Shown: positions 18,050-26,622 of the stretch, piece by piece | Layout of the letters: each line of letters begins with the position of its first letter | Numbering within the stretch: position 1 is the first letter of the stretch | Source: an uncultured Colwellia sp. | GTDB taxonomy: Bacteria; Pseudomonadota; Gammaproteobacteria; Enterobacterales; Alteromonadaceae | Assembly (NCBI GenBank): GCA_913058395.1 | Contig: CAJXQI010000001.1 | Coordinates: 1-64,000, forward strand | DNA length: 64,000 nucleotides | Reading direction: 5' to 3' | Notes under the pieces: generated by a model | Told to the model about the DNA's origin: nothing | The model's input: only the letters and a program-made list of their open reading frames with translations | Database searches by the model: none | Translations under genes and position numbers: made by a program

Positions 18050-20425
18050 ATGTCTAAAAAGTTATCTAACTTAATGAAAACCAGTCTAGTGTGCTGCGGA
18101 GTTATTACAGCATTAAGCTCTGCACAAACAATCGCTGAAGAAAGTGCAAGTAATGCAGAAGAAGAGCAAGTAGAGCGTATAATGGTTACTGCTCGTAAAA
18201 AAGAAGAAAGTATTATTGAAGTACCTATGGCTATTTCAAGTATTTCAGCCATGGAAATTGTTGATAGAAACTATATTGATTCACAAGATCTTTATCGTAC
18301 ATTAGCTGGTGCAGCAGCGCCTCGTGGAGAGTTGATTCTAAGAGGCCTGAGTGGAGGTAACAGTTCTGTACCTGGTACAACTGCAACATTCACTGATGGC
18401 GTACCTTTTGAATTTACCAACCTTTCGGATGTTGAGCGTGTTGAGGTACTTAGGGGGCCACAGGGGACATTGTATGGATCAAATGCTATTGGCGGTACGA
18501 TTCGTGTTATTACTAAAAAACCAGTAATGAATGAATTTGAATTATTTGGCTCAATGCAAGGGAAAGCTGAAAAGAGTGTTGCGGGATACGATTCTAATAT
18601 GTCTTTAGGTATCAACTTACCACTAGTAGACGATACCTTGGCGTTGCGTGTAAATGGTAATTTATACAATAACAAGCGACCTATGGTGAATGCGTATACA
18701 GGTAACCAAAGTGAATCTGACGGTAACTTTATTCGCACACAATTATTATGGGAACCTGCTGACGATATGCGTTTTACTTTTGGTTATGTTCGTGAAGAGT
18801 ATGATTCAGAAGGTACTACTTTAGGTGATCGTTCTAAACCAGGAGGATACTATGAGGCTGTATTAACGCCAGATGCAGATGCCCCATACGGATATGATGT
18901 GAGTGAAAACTGGATTGACTGTGATGCTAACCTTGAGCGTCCAGCCTGTTTGTTAGGTGGAGAAAATATTTTAGATAGAAATGTTAAAGATAAATATACT
19001 GTTTATGACCTAATCGACGGTACGTATAATGAGCAAACAGACTTGTTCTCTTTAGCTTTTGAATACGACAACTTATTTGATATAGCCTCAGTGAGCTATG
19101 TTGGTTCGTATCGCGAGTATGAAGAAGGAGGACTAGATAACTGGTCTCGTCTTGATGCAAACGACATGTTCCGTACTTGGATCATAAATGATGATTTTGA
19201 AGAGCGAACAACGCATGAACTACGTTTTCAAAACCTAGACGTAAACAGTCCAATTAGCTGGACTGTTGGTATGTTTTACGACAAAACTACTGAGCCTAAA
19301 AACCCTAACGTACAGTGGCAATATCATGAGGGTGGTGATCAAGTTTCTGCTTTAGCCAACTATTGGTGGGGTGTAGATGCAACAGCGACAGGTATTGAAG
19401 AGTTTAACGACGCTAACCGTAACTGGAATTCAGCACGTGTAATTGCATGGGAAAAAGAGCTATCCTTTTTTGCTGATGCATCATATACAATTGATGCAGG
19501 CGACATGGGGGAAATTGAGTTGAATGCCGGTATTCGCCGTTATGACCTTGAAGATTATAGCCACACAACCTCTGCTGGTATTTGGTCTGAAGACAATGTG
19601 ATTACAAGTGGTAAAGAAAGCGGTAATCGTTTGAAGTTCAGTGCCTCTTATCGTCCAAGTGATAACTTCTCTACTTACTTCTTATATTCTGAAGGTTATC
19701 GCCCTGGTGGTAACAATGGCCCATTAGCACAGTCATGTGTTAACGACCCTAAAGCTGGTGATAAGAAAGACCGTTATACCAGTGATAAAATCGATAACTA
19801 TGAAGTGGGTTTCAAAGGCTCTGTATTTGACGGTAACTTTACATTTGCTGCTGCCGCTTACCAAATTGACTGGACAGATATTAAAACCGATATTTATATG
19901 GACACTTGCGGATTTAGTTACACAGCCAATGGCGGTGAAGCTGTTTCAAGAGGCTTGGAGTTTGAATCAACAGCTCAGTTAACAAACGATATCTCAATGG
20001 TATTTAATGCTTCTTATACCAAGTCAGAACTAACAGAAGATAATGACGCTATTAGTGGTAAGAAAGGCGACGATATGACTATGGTTCCCGATTACAACGC
20101 TTATCTTGCTTTTGATAAATCGATAGAAGCTTTTGGTAAACAAGCCTATATTCGTATTGATATGACAGCATATGGTGCCTATAAGACACACTTTAAAACA
20201 CTTCCTAGCGATGAAGTCGATGCTTATCAAGTATTTAACTTATCTGGCCGTGTTGAAGTTTCTGACTCTGTACAATTAAGTCTTCACATCAATAACTTGT
20301 TTGACACTGAAGATGTTAAGTACAAAAATGCACGTAGTCGTAGCGCGACAAGCACTGCACAACAGTATATCGAGTACTTGCCAGAACGTAATTTAACTGT
20401 TCGTTTAGATTATACATTCTTCTAA
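18050..20425 (+). CDS. TonB-dependent outer-membrane receptor
   Basis: This 791-aa protein has a signal peptide (about 1-28), a TonB-box-like segment (VERIMVTARKKEESIIEVP, about 43-61) and a plug domain with RGPQGTLYGSNAIGGTIRV near 134-152. A 22-stranded barrel follows and ends in aromatic F-F, as outer-membrane proteins do. It belongs to the large marine TonB-receptor group for organic substrates rather than a clear siderophore type. The hut operon is its right-hand neighbour but convergent, so histidine-related uptake is only a positional idea. Confidence 0.92.
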   Translation: MSKKLSNLMKTSLVCCGVITALSSAQTIAEESASNAEEEQVERIMVTARKKEESIIEVPMAISSISAMEIVDRNYIDSQDLYRTLAGAAAPRGELILRGLSGGNSSVPGTTATFTDGVPFEFTNLSDVERVEVLRGPQGTLYGSNAIGGTIRVITKKPVMNEFELFGSMQGKAEKSVAGYDSNMSLGINLPLVDDTLALRVNGNLYNNKRPMVNAYTGNQSESDGNFIRTQLLWEPADDMRFTFGYVREEYDSEGTTLGDRSKPGGYYEAVLTPDADAPYGYDVSENWIDCDANLERPACLLGGENILDRNVKDKYTVYDLIDGTYNEQTDLFSLAFEYDNLFDIASVSYVGSYREYEEGGLDNWSRLDANDMFRTWIINDDFEERTTHELRFQNLDVNSPISWTVGMFYDKTTEPKNPNVQWQYHEGGDQVSALANYWWGVDATATGIEEFNDANRNWNSARVIAWEKELSFFADASYTIDAGDMGEIELNAGIRRYDLEDYSHTTSAGIWSEDNVITSGKESGNRLKFSASYRPSDNFSTYFLYSEGYRPGGNNGPLAQSCVNDPKAGDKKDRYTSDKIDNYEVGFKGSVFDGNFTFAAAAYQIDWTDIKTDIYMDTCGFSYTANGGEAVSRGLEFESTAQLTNDISMVFNASYTKSELTEDNDAISGKKGDDMTMVPDYNAYLAFDKSIEAFGKQAYIRIDMTAYGAYKTHFKTLPSDEVDAYQVFNLSGRVEVSDSVQLSLHINNLFDTEDVKYKNARSRSATSTAQQYIEYLPERNLTVRLDYTFF

Positions 20426-20447
20426 GTAGTCATTAACCTTCAAAGCA

Positions 20448-20475
20448 AAGGAGCCTTTTATCAGGTTCCTTTTTA
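20448..20475 (+). terminator. Terminator of the TonB receptor gene
   Basis: AAAGGAGCCT and AGGTTCCTTT form a 10-bp stem with one G-T pair around a short loop, followed by T. It starts 23 bp after the receptor stop. Confidence 0.75.
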
Positions 20476-20589
20476 ATTGCACCAGGCCATCCATAAAAAG
20501 CATGGTAGAGAAACCTCTAATAGCTGAGAACAAACATGTTTTTCATTTTCGTTCGTAAAGAGTTATCGGTAATGCTGTTGGCTCCAACA

Positions 20590-20645
20590 TGCAGGGATGG
20601 TCTAATGCCTTGAAAGAGAAGATCTCTTAGAAAGTTCTGTACATA
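20590..20645. repeat. Partial copy of intergenic repeat family A
   Basis: This segment (TGCAGGGATGG, then CTAATGCCTTG, then TCTTAGAAAG) resembles the two-copy repeat at 42987-43219. It keeps the order of the conserved words and the short internal hairpin (AGAG-AAGAT-CTCT), but lacks the right half. It lies between the receptor and hutU terminators. Confidence 0.55.
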
Positions 20646-20672
20646 AAAAAGCCGACAAATGTCGGCTTTTTT
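20645..20672. terminator. Bidirectional hairpin terminator after hutU
   Basis: AAAAAAGCCGACA-AA-TGTCGGCTTTTTT is a strong hairpin with A and T flanks. It lies about 45 bp past the hutU stop on the minus strand. Confidence 0.88.
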
Positions 20673-20716
20673 ATCATAGAGTAAGAGCTTTTAGCGCTAG
20701 TTAAAGCATTAGCAAC

Positions 20717-22729
20717 TTACAGTGATAAGTTATCTAAAATATCATCTTCAACTAAGTTGGCTAAGGTCACTTTAAGCTTAGGTGTACGTGCCATTTCGCG
20801 TTTAATAGCGAAATTAGCTTCTTCATTACGTGCCCAACTACGACGTGCAATACCATTGTTAACATCAAACAATAACATTGATTTTAAGCGACGTTCTGCA
20901 GCTGCTGAACCGTCAAGCAACATACCAAAACCACCGTTAGTCACTTCACCCCAGCCAACGCCACCACCATTGTGGATTGAAACCCAAGTTGCGCCGCGGA
21001 AACTATCACCAATAACATTGTGAATCGCCATATCGGCAGTAAAACGACTACCGTCATATATATTTGATGTTTCACGAAATGGTGAATCTGTACCACTAAC
21101 ATCGTGATGATCACGACCAAGTACTACAGGACCAATTTCACCGTTGTTAATCGCATCGTTAAAGGCTTTAGCAATTTCCATTCGGCCTTGCGCATCAGCA
21201 TAAAGAATACGTGCTTGTGAGCCAACCACTAACTTGTTTTGCTTAGCGTCTTCAATCCAAGTGATGTTGTCTTGCATTTGTTGCTGAATTTCTTCAGGCG
21301 ACTCTTGCATGATTTTTTTCAAAACACTTGCTGCAATAGCATCTGTTTTATCTAAATCTTCTGACTTGCCTGAAGCACAAACCCAACGAAATGGTCCAAA
21401 ACCGTAGTCAAAACACATAGGGCCTAAGATATCTTGTACGTATGACGGGTATTTAAAATCAATACCATTTTCCGCCATAACATCACCGCCAGCACGAGAA
21501 GCTTCCAGTAAAAATGCATTACCGTAATCGAAGAAGTAAGTACCACGTGCAGTGTGCTTGTTAACAGCAGCAGCATGACGCTTTAAAGTTGATTGTACTT
21601 TCTCTTTAAACACTTCAGGCTCTTCACGGATCAATCGGTTTGATTCTTCGTAGCTAATATCGACAGGGTAATAACCGCCTGACCATGGGTTGTGAAGTGA
21701 TGTTTGGTCTGAGCCTAAATGTACATAAATTTCTTGCTCATAGAAGCTTTCCCATACATCAACAATATTACCAATATAAGCAATTGATACGACTTCATCA
21801 TTAGCTTGTGCTGATTTTACACGTGCAACTAAGTCATCCATGTTATCAATTAGCTCATCAACCCAACCTTGCTGATGGCGCTTAGTGGCAGCGTTTGCGT
21901 TAACTTCAGCACAAACCGTTACACAGTTAGCAATGTTACCTGCTTTTGGCTGAGCACCACTCATACCGCCTAAACCGGCAGTAAGGAATATTTTACCTTG
22001 TGGGCTTTCGCCTTTGTTTAGTACCTTGCGAAATGCATTCATCACGGTGATCGTTGTACCGTGTACAATGCCTTGCGGACCGATATACATAAATGAGCCA
22101 GCAGTCATTTGGCCATATTGGGTAACACCTAAGGCGTTAAACTTTTCCCAGTCATCAGGCTGAGAGTAGTTAGGGATCATCATACCGTTAGTCACAACGA
22201 CACGTGGTGCATCTACCGATGAAGGGAACAAGCCCATTGGGTGGCCAGAGTATAAATGTAAGGTTTGGTCACTTTCCATTTCACTTAAATACTTCATTGC
22301 TAATAAGTACTGTGCCCAGTTTTGGAACACAGCCCCATTGCCACCGTAAGTAATTAGCTCTTCAGGATGTTGTGCTACAGCAGGGTCTAAGTTATTTTCG
22401 ACCATTAACATTATGGCAGCTGCCTGCTCACATTTTGCTGGGTAATCAGCAATAGAACGAGCTTTTAAGTGATAGCTTGGCTTAAAGCGATACATGTAAA
22501 TACGACCAAAGTCTTTTAACTCTTGCGCGAATTCAGTCGCCAATTCTTGATGCCACTCTTTTGGAAAATAACGCAAAGCATTTCTTACTGCCAACTGCTT
22601 TTCTTCTACGCTAAGAATATCCTTACGTTTAGGTGCGCGGTTAGCATCAGCAGGGTAAGGCTTAGCTACTGGTAATACCGTTGGGATACCTTGCTTAATC
22701 TGATCTTGGAAATTCATTGTTGCTTCCAT
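20717..22729 (-). CDS. hutU: Urocanate hydratase (long form)
   Basis: This is the second enzyme of histidine degradation. It converts urocanate to imidazolonepropionate using tightly bound NAD. It carries the family blocks TYGGNGAVFQNWAQY, FGPFRWVCASG and RDHHDVSGTDSPFRETSN. At about 670 aa it is far longer than the usual bacterial enzyme (about 555 aa) and matches the length and internal sequence of animal urocanases. The frame is open to 22756, but AGGGGAG lies 8 bases before the ATG at 22729. That start is 13 bp past the hutH stop, so the genes are one operon. Confidence 0.95.
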   Translation of the reverse strand: MEATMNFQDQIKQGIPTVLPVAKPYPADANRAPKRKDILSVEEKQLAVRNALRYFPKEWHQELATEFAQELKDFGRIYMYRFKPSYHLKARSIADYPAKCEQAAAIMLMVENNLDPAVAQHPEELITYGGNGAVFQNWAQYLLAMKYLSEMESDQTLHLYSGHPMGLFPSSVDAPRVVVTNGMMIPNYSQPDDWEKFNALGVTQYGQMTAGSFMYIGPQGIVHGTTITVMNAFRKVLNKGESPQGKIFLTAGLGGMSGAQPKAGNIANCVTVCAEVNANAATKRHQQGWVDELIDNMDDLVARVKSAQANDEVVSIAYIGNIVDVWESFYEQEIYVHLGSDQTSLHNPWSGGYYPVDISYEESNRLIREEPEVFKEKVQSTLKRHAAAVNKHTARGTYFFDYGNAFLLEASRAGGDVMAENGIDFKYPSYVQDILGPMCFDYGFGPFRWVCASGKSEDLDKTDAIAASVLKKIMQESPEEIQQQMQDNITWIEDAKQNKLVVGSQARILYADAQGRMEIAKAFNDAINNGEIGPVVLGRDHHDVSGTDSPFRETSNIYDGSRFTADMAIHNVIGDSFRGATWVSIHNGGGVGWGEVTNGGFGMLLDGSAAAERRLKSMLLFDVNNGIARRSWARNEEANFAIKREMARTPKLKVTLANLVEDDILDNLSL

Positions 22730-22742
22730 AATAAAAACTCCC

Positions 22743-24266
22743 CTATTTACTTTCATCAGTGCTAACGGTAAATGCTTGTGATTTAACCAAAGCGATCATG
22801 GCATCAATATCAGGCTTCAACAGTCTATCTTCTTCAAGTTTTGCTACTTTTGCTCTGATCACTTGGAAGTTTTTCTCAATAATGTCTGAGCACTTATTTG
22901 GGCGTCTAAATTCAATTGCTTGCGCAGCATACATCAGCTCAATCGCTAAAATTTTCTCTAAATTACCTAAGATTTGGTTAAACTGTCGGCTTGAAATACT
23001 ACCCATAGACACGTGATCTTCTTGTCCCATTGATGTTGGAACACTATCAGCTGATGGTGGGAAACAAAGTGATTTGTTTTCAGTCACTAACGCAGCTGTA
23101 GCGTATTGTGGGATCATCATGCCTGAGTTTAAACCGCCGGCAGTGGTTAATAATCTCGGTAAACCGTGTAAGCCTTCTAACAATAAGTAACAACGACGGT
23201 CTGAAATATTACCTAATTCAGAGGCCGCAATAGAAGCGTAATCAAGTACCATAGCTAAAGGTTGACCATGGAAACTACCACCTGAAATAGCTTCTTCGCT
23301 GCTGATAACAATAGGATTATCAGTAACTGAATTCATTTCAATTTCAGCTAACTCTTCTAAGTGGTAATATGCATTGCGTGATGCGCCATGTACTTGTGGA
23401 ATGCATCGTAAAGAGTAAGGGTCTTGTACACGGTCACATTCTTCATGATCAGCCATGTTTTCTGAATTTTTGAAGAAGTGTCTCATACGTGCAGCAACTG
23501 CTAAGTTACCTTTGAAAGCACGGGTTTTATGTAGTTCTTCTCTAAACGGAGATTCGCTACCTTGCATGCCTTCAATACTCATCGCACCTGTTAAATCTGC
23601 TAGGTCTAATAAGTAACGCATTTTGGTTAAGCCAGTAATGGCATGTGACAGAATAAACTGTGTACCATTAATTAACGCTAAGCCTTCTTTCGCGTGTAAC
23701 TCCATTGGTGCTAAACCGTGTTCTTTAAGAAGTCCAACTGCAGGTACAATTTTATCCGCTTGCCCCTCTTCACTTACCCAAAACTCACCTTCACCAATAA
23801 GTGGTAAAAATAAATGGGAAAGTGGCGCTAAATCGCCTGATGCGCCAACTGAACCTTGCTCTGGTACAACCGGAATTAGGTCAAGCTCGATAAAGGCTAG
23901 CATTCTTTCTACGGTTTCTAAGCGGATACCCGAGAAACCTTGGCTAAGGGCATGAACCTTGGTGATCAACATTAGCTTTGAAATTGCTTTGGCAATTGGC
24001 TCACCTACACCAACGGCATGGGTAATAAGCAGGTTTTTTTGTAATAAATTTGTATCTTCTGGGGAAATCTGGGTGTCACATAACGGACCAAAACCGGTAT
24101 TAATACCATATACAGCTTCATCAGAAGCAGCCATTTTCTCAACTCGTTGACGGCTCGTATTGATTTTATCTAAAGCTTCTTGGCAAAGTTCTGCTTTGAT
24201 ACTGCCGTTGGCAATACCATTGACCATATTAAGATCTAGATGGTCGATACCATATTTAAACGTCAT
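22743..24266 (-). CDS. hutH: Histidine ammonia-lyase
   Basis: This is the first enzyme of histidine degradation, which removes ammonia from histidine to give urocanate. At 507 aa it has the normal length. The Ala-Ser-Gly triad that cyclises to the MIO cofactor is visible at 142-144 in GSVGASGDLAPLSH. The active-site loop YGINTGFGPL (53-62) is intact. AGGAG precedes the ATG. It lies 22 bp after hutC and directly before hutU on the minus strand. Confidence 0.97.
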   Translation of the reverse strand: MTFKYGIDHLDLNMVNGIANGSIKAELCQEALDKINTSRQRVEKMAASDEAVYGINTGFGPLCDTQISPEDTNLLQKNLLITHAVGVGEPIAKAISKLMLITKVHALSQGFSGIRLETVERMLAFIELDLIPVVPEQGSVGASGDLAPLSHLFLPLIGEGEFWVSEEGQADKIVPAVGLLKEHGLAPMELHAKEGLALINGTQFILSHAITGLTKMRYLLDLADLTGAMSIEGMQGSESPFREELHKTRAFKGNLAVAARMRHFFKNSENMADHEECDRVQDPYSLRCIPQVHGASRNAYYHLEELAEIEMNSVTDNPIVISSEEAISGGSFHGQPLAMVLDYASIAASELGNISDRRCYLLLEGLHGLPRLLTTAGGLNSGMMIPQYATAALVTENKSLCFPPSADSVPTSMGQEDHVSMGSISSRQFNQILGNLEKILAIELMYAAQAIEFRRPNKCSDIIEKNFQVIRAKVAKLEEDRLLKPDIDAMIALVKSQAFTVSTDESK

Positions 24267-24288
24267 ATTAACGCTCCTAAATTAAAAG

Positions 24289-24999
24289 TTAAAAAACTAA
24301 ATGACTACCTAACCGGTATTTATTACCTGGCGAGGTCAAAATAGCTAAACTTACAACACCTTGGCTTGACCAAGTGCGACGTTTAACCTGTAAACAAGGT
24401 GCTGACTCTGTAATGTCCAATAATTTACAGACATCAGCACTGGCAAGAATAGCTTCAACTTCATGTGTCGCTTCAGTTAACGGCGCTTCAGAAGACAAAT
24501 ATTCATGCGGGGTAATTTTTGTGAAATCTTGTGTTAAATAGTTAGCAACCAATTTTGGGTTAACGAAGCGCTGCTCTAATTGAATAGCTGCGTCGTTTTC
24601 AAAATGTAATACGCTTGAGAAATAGGCCTTGTCACCGGTTTTTAAGGCTAATAAAATCGCCATTTCTTCATTAACGTCAACCGCTTGTAATGCCAATTGT
24701 TGAGCTCGATATTGGTGGCCACGTTCATTAATTTCATCAGCAATGTTACGAATTTCTAGTAACGATGACTGCGACTTAAATGTTGCCACAAAGGTACCTG
24801 AGCCTTGAGAACGTACCAATAAACCTTGCTCGGTTAATTCTTGTAGCGCACGGCGTGCTGTCATTCGACTAACTGAAAATTGTTCAGTTAACTCATTTTC
24901 AGAAGGCACTTTACTATGCTCAAGCCATTGGCCAGATTCTATCTTTTCGCAAATGTATTGCTTGATAATGGTATACTTTGCGGGCTTTAATTGTGTCAT
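24289..24999 (-). CDS. hutC: Histidine utilisation repressor HutC (GntR family)
   Basis: This 236-aa repressor has an N-terminal winged helix of the GntR type (about 8-75, with VPSENELTEQFSVSRMTARR) and a C-terminal UTRA ligand-binding domain (about 95-230). HutC proteins release DNA when urocanate binds. The gene heads a hutC-hutH-hutU operon and diverges from hutI. Two palindromes that fit known HutC sites lie just upstream, so it probably represses both itself and hutI. Confidence 0.94.
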   Translation of the reverse strand: MTQLKPAKYTIIKQYICEKIESGQWLEHSKVPSENELTEQFSVSRMTARRALQELTEQGLLVRSQGSGTFVATFKSQSSLLEIRNIADEINERGHQYRAQQLALQAVDVNEEMAILLALKTGDKAYFSSVLHFENDAAIQLEQRFVNPKLVANYLTQDFTKITPHEYLSSEAPLTEATHEVEAILASADVCKLLDITESAPCLQVKRRTWSSQGVVSLAILTSPGNKYRLGSHLVF

Positions 25000-25050
25000 T
25001 GTTATGCTCGGTTAATGTTGTAACTAGGTAATAACGAAAAGTCACTTTAA

Positions 25051-25064
25051 CTTGTATATACAAT
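25051..25064. promoter_or_regulatory. HutC operator 1
   Basis: CTTGTATATACAAT contains the perfect palindrome TTGTATATACAA and fits the HutC operator pattern CTTGTA-N2-TACAAG known from pseudomonads at all but the last base. It lies about 50 bp upstream of the hutC start. Confidence 0.85.
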
Positions 25065-25090
25065 CTCATCTTTTTTAGAGCAGGTCAAGA

Positions 25091-25104
25091 GTTGTATATA
25101 CAAG
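25091..25104. promoter_or_regulatory. HutC operator 2
   Basis: GTTGTATATACAAG contains the same 12-bp palindrome as operator 1, 40 bp away (about four helical turns). Together the two sites are placed to control the divergent hutC-H-U and hutI promoters. Confidence 0.85.
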
Positions 25105-25252
25105 CTTGCTTGTTAATTTGCTATCGGTTAGAGTGCGAATTATTAATAATGCCAATTCATTTGGTATTAGCACCATTAACAATTACCCACTAGTTTACTA
25201 CATCGTGGAATGTAGGTTAAAACTAGCTGAAAATAAATGCTTTGGAATTTTT

Positions 25253-26488
25253 ATGTCGACAATAACTCAACACTGGCAAACGCTTTGGACTAATGTAAAC
25301 CTTGCAACTATGAGTGACGGTGCAAATAGCTATGGCACTATTGCACAAGGTGCACTTGCGATAGCTGATGGTAAAATTACTTGGCTTGGCGCAATGGATG
25401 AATTACCGGCGTTTGATAAAGACGAAATCAATGTCATTGATGGCCAAGGTGCTTGGTTAACGCCGGGTTTAGTTGATTGCCATACTCACCTTGTTTTCGG
25501 TGGTAATCGAGCGAATGAATTTGAAATGCGTCTTGAAGGTAAAAGCTATGAAGAAATAGCCAATGCTGGCGGTGGTATTGTTTCAACTGTAAAAGCGACA
25601 CGAGCTGCCAGTGAAAGTGAATTGTTTACTAGCGCACATAAACGCTTAAGTGCATTACATCAACAAGGTGTCACTACAGTAGAAATTAAATCGGGTTATG
25701 GTTTAGATACGACAAATGAAATCAAAATGCTTAAAGTTGCGGAACAATTAGCGCAAAGCTTACCTGTTACCGTGAGAAAAACATTTTTAGGTGCTCATGC
25801 ATTACCCGTTGAATATAAAGGCCGAGCCGATGATTACATTGATTTAATCGTTACTGATATGTTGCCGAAAGTGGCAAGCTTGAAGCTAGCAGATGCGGTT
25901 GATGTATTTTGTGAAGGTATTGGGTTTAGCATTGAGCAAACTGAAAAGGTATTCGCAGCGGCAAAAAAATATAATTTGCCTGTAAAAGTGCACGCAGAGC
26001 AACTTTCTAATTTAGGTGGTACGGCATTAGCGGCAGAATATAACGCGTTATCTTCTGATCACATTGAGTTTCTTGATGAAGCGGGCATTATTGCCATGAA
26101 AGCGGCAGATATGACCGCGGTATTATTACCGGGGGCTTTCTATTTTTTAAGAGAAACTCAGTTGCCACCAATCGATTTATTACGCAAACATGGCGTTAGT
26201 ATGGCGATTGCCACTGATGCTAATCCTGGTTCTTCGCCAATAGCTTCAATTCAATTGATGCTTAATATGGCTTGTACCTTATTTCGTTTAACACCAGTTG
26301 AGGCGTTAGCAGCAGTAACCTCGCATGGCGCTAAAGCGCTTGGCTTAGCTGAATCGAAAGGCCAACTTGCTGTTGGTTATGATGCTGATATTGCTTGTTG
26401 GGATATTCAGCAACCGGCAGAGTTATGCTATCAGTTTGGTGTTAATCCACTAAGCCAGTTAATGCAGGCGGGCAAGATTGTCATTTAA
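25253..26488 (+). CDS. hutI: Imidazolonepropionase
   Basis: This is the third enzyme of histidine degradation, which opens imidazolonepropionate to formiminoglutamate. It is an amidohydrolase-fold metalloenzyme. The metal-binding motif [12 protein letters not shown], the later KVHAEQL and the C-terminal [10 protein letters not shown] are visible. From ATG 25253 it is 411 aa, the normal length; the longer frame from 25106 would read through operator 2. The leader of about 150 bp contains an imperfect inverted repeat (TAATGCCAA/TTGGTATTA, 25147-25169). The enzyme for the next step (hutG or hutF) is not here. Confidence 0.95.
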   Translation: MSTITQHWQTLWTNVNLATMSDGANSYGTIAQGALAIADGKITWLGAMDELPAFDKDEINVIDGQGAWLTPGLVDCHTHLVFGGNRANEFEMRLEGKSYEEIANAGGGIVSTVKATRAASESELFTSAHKRLSALHQQGVTTVEIKSGYGLDTTNEIKMLKVAEQLAQSLPVTVRKTFLGAHALPVEYKGRADDYIDLIVTDMLPKVASLKLADAVDVFCEGIGFSIEQTEKVFAAAKKYNLPVKVHAEQLSNLGGTALAAEYNALSSDHIEFLDEAGIIAMKAADMTAVLLPGAFYFLRETQLPPIDLLRKHGVSMAIATDANPGSSPIASIQLMLNMACTLFRLTPVEALAAVTSHGAKALGLAESKGQLAVGYDADIACWDIQQPAELCYQFGVNPLSQLMQAGKIVI

Positions 26489-26622
26489 TCTTTATATTGT
26501 TTAGTTTATTAAGCTCTCAGTCAATTGGCATGAGAGCTGTTAATATGTAAAGCAAAGTGCTTACTGTACAAATGCTAAACATTTGATTAGGCTTAGCAGA
26601 TGTTGTCAGTAATGGGTTTGTT

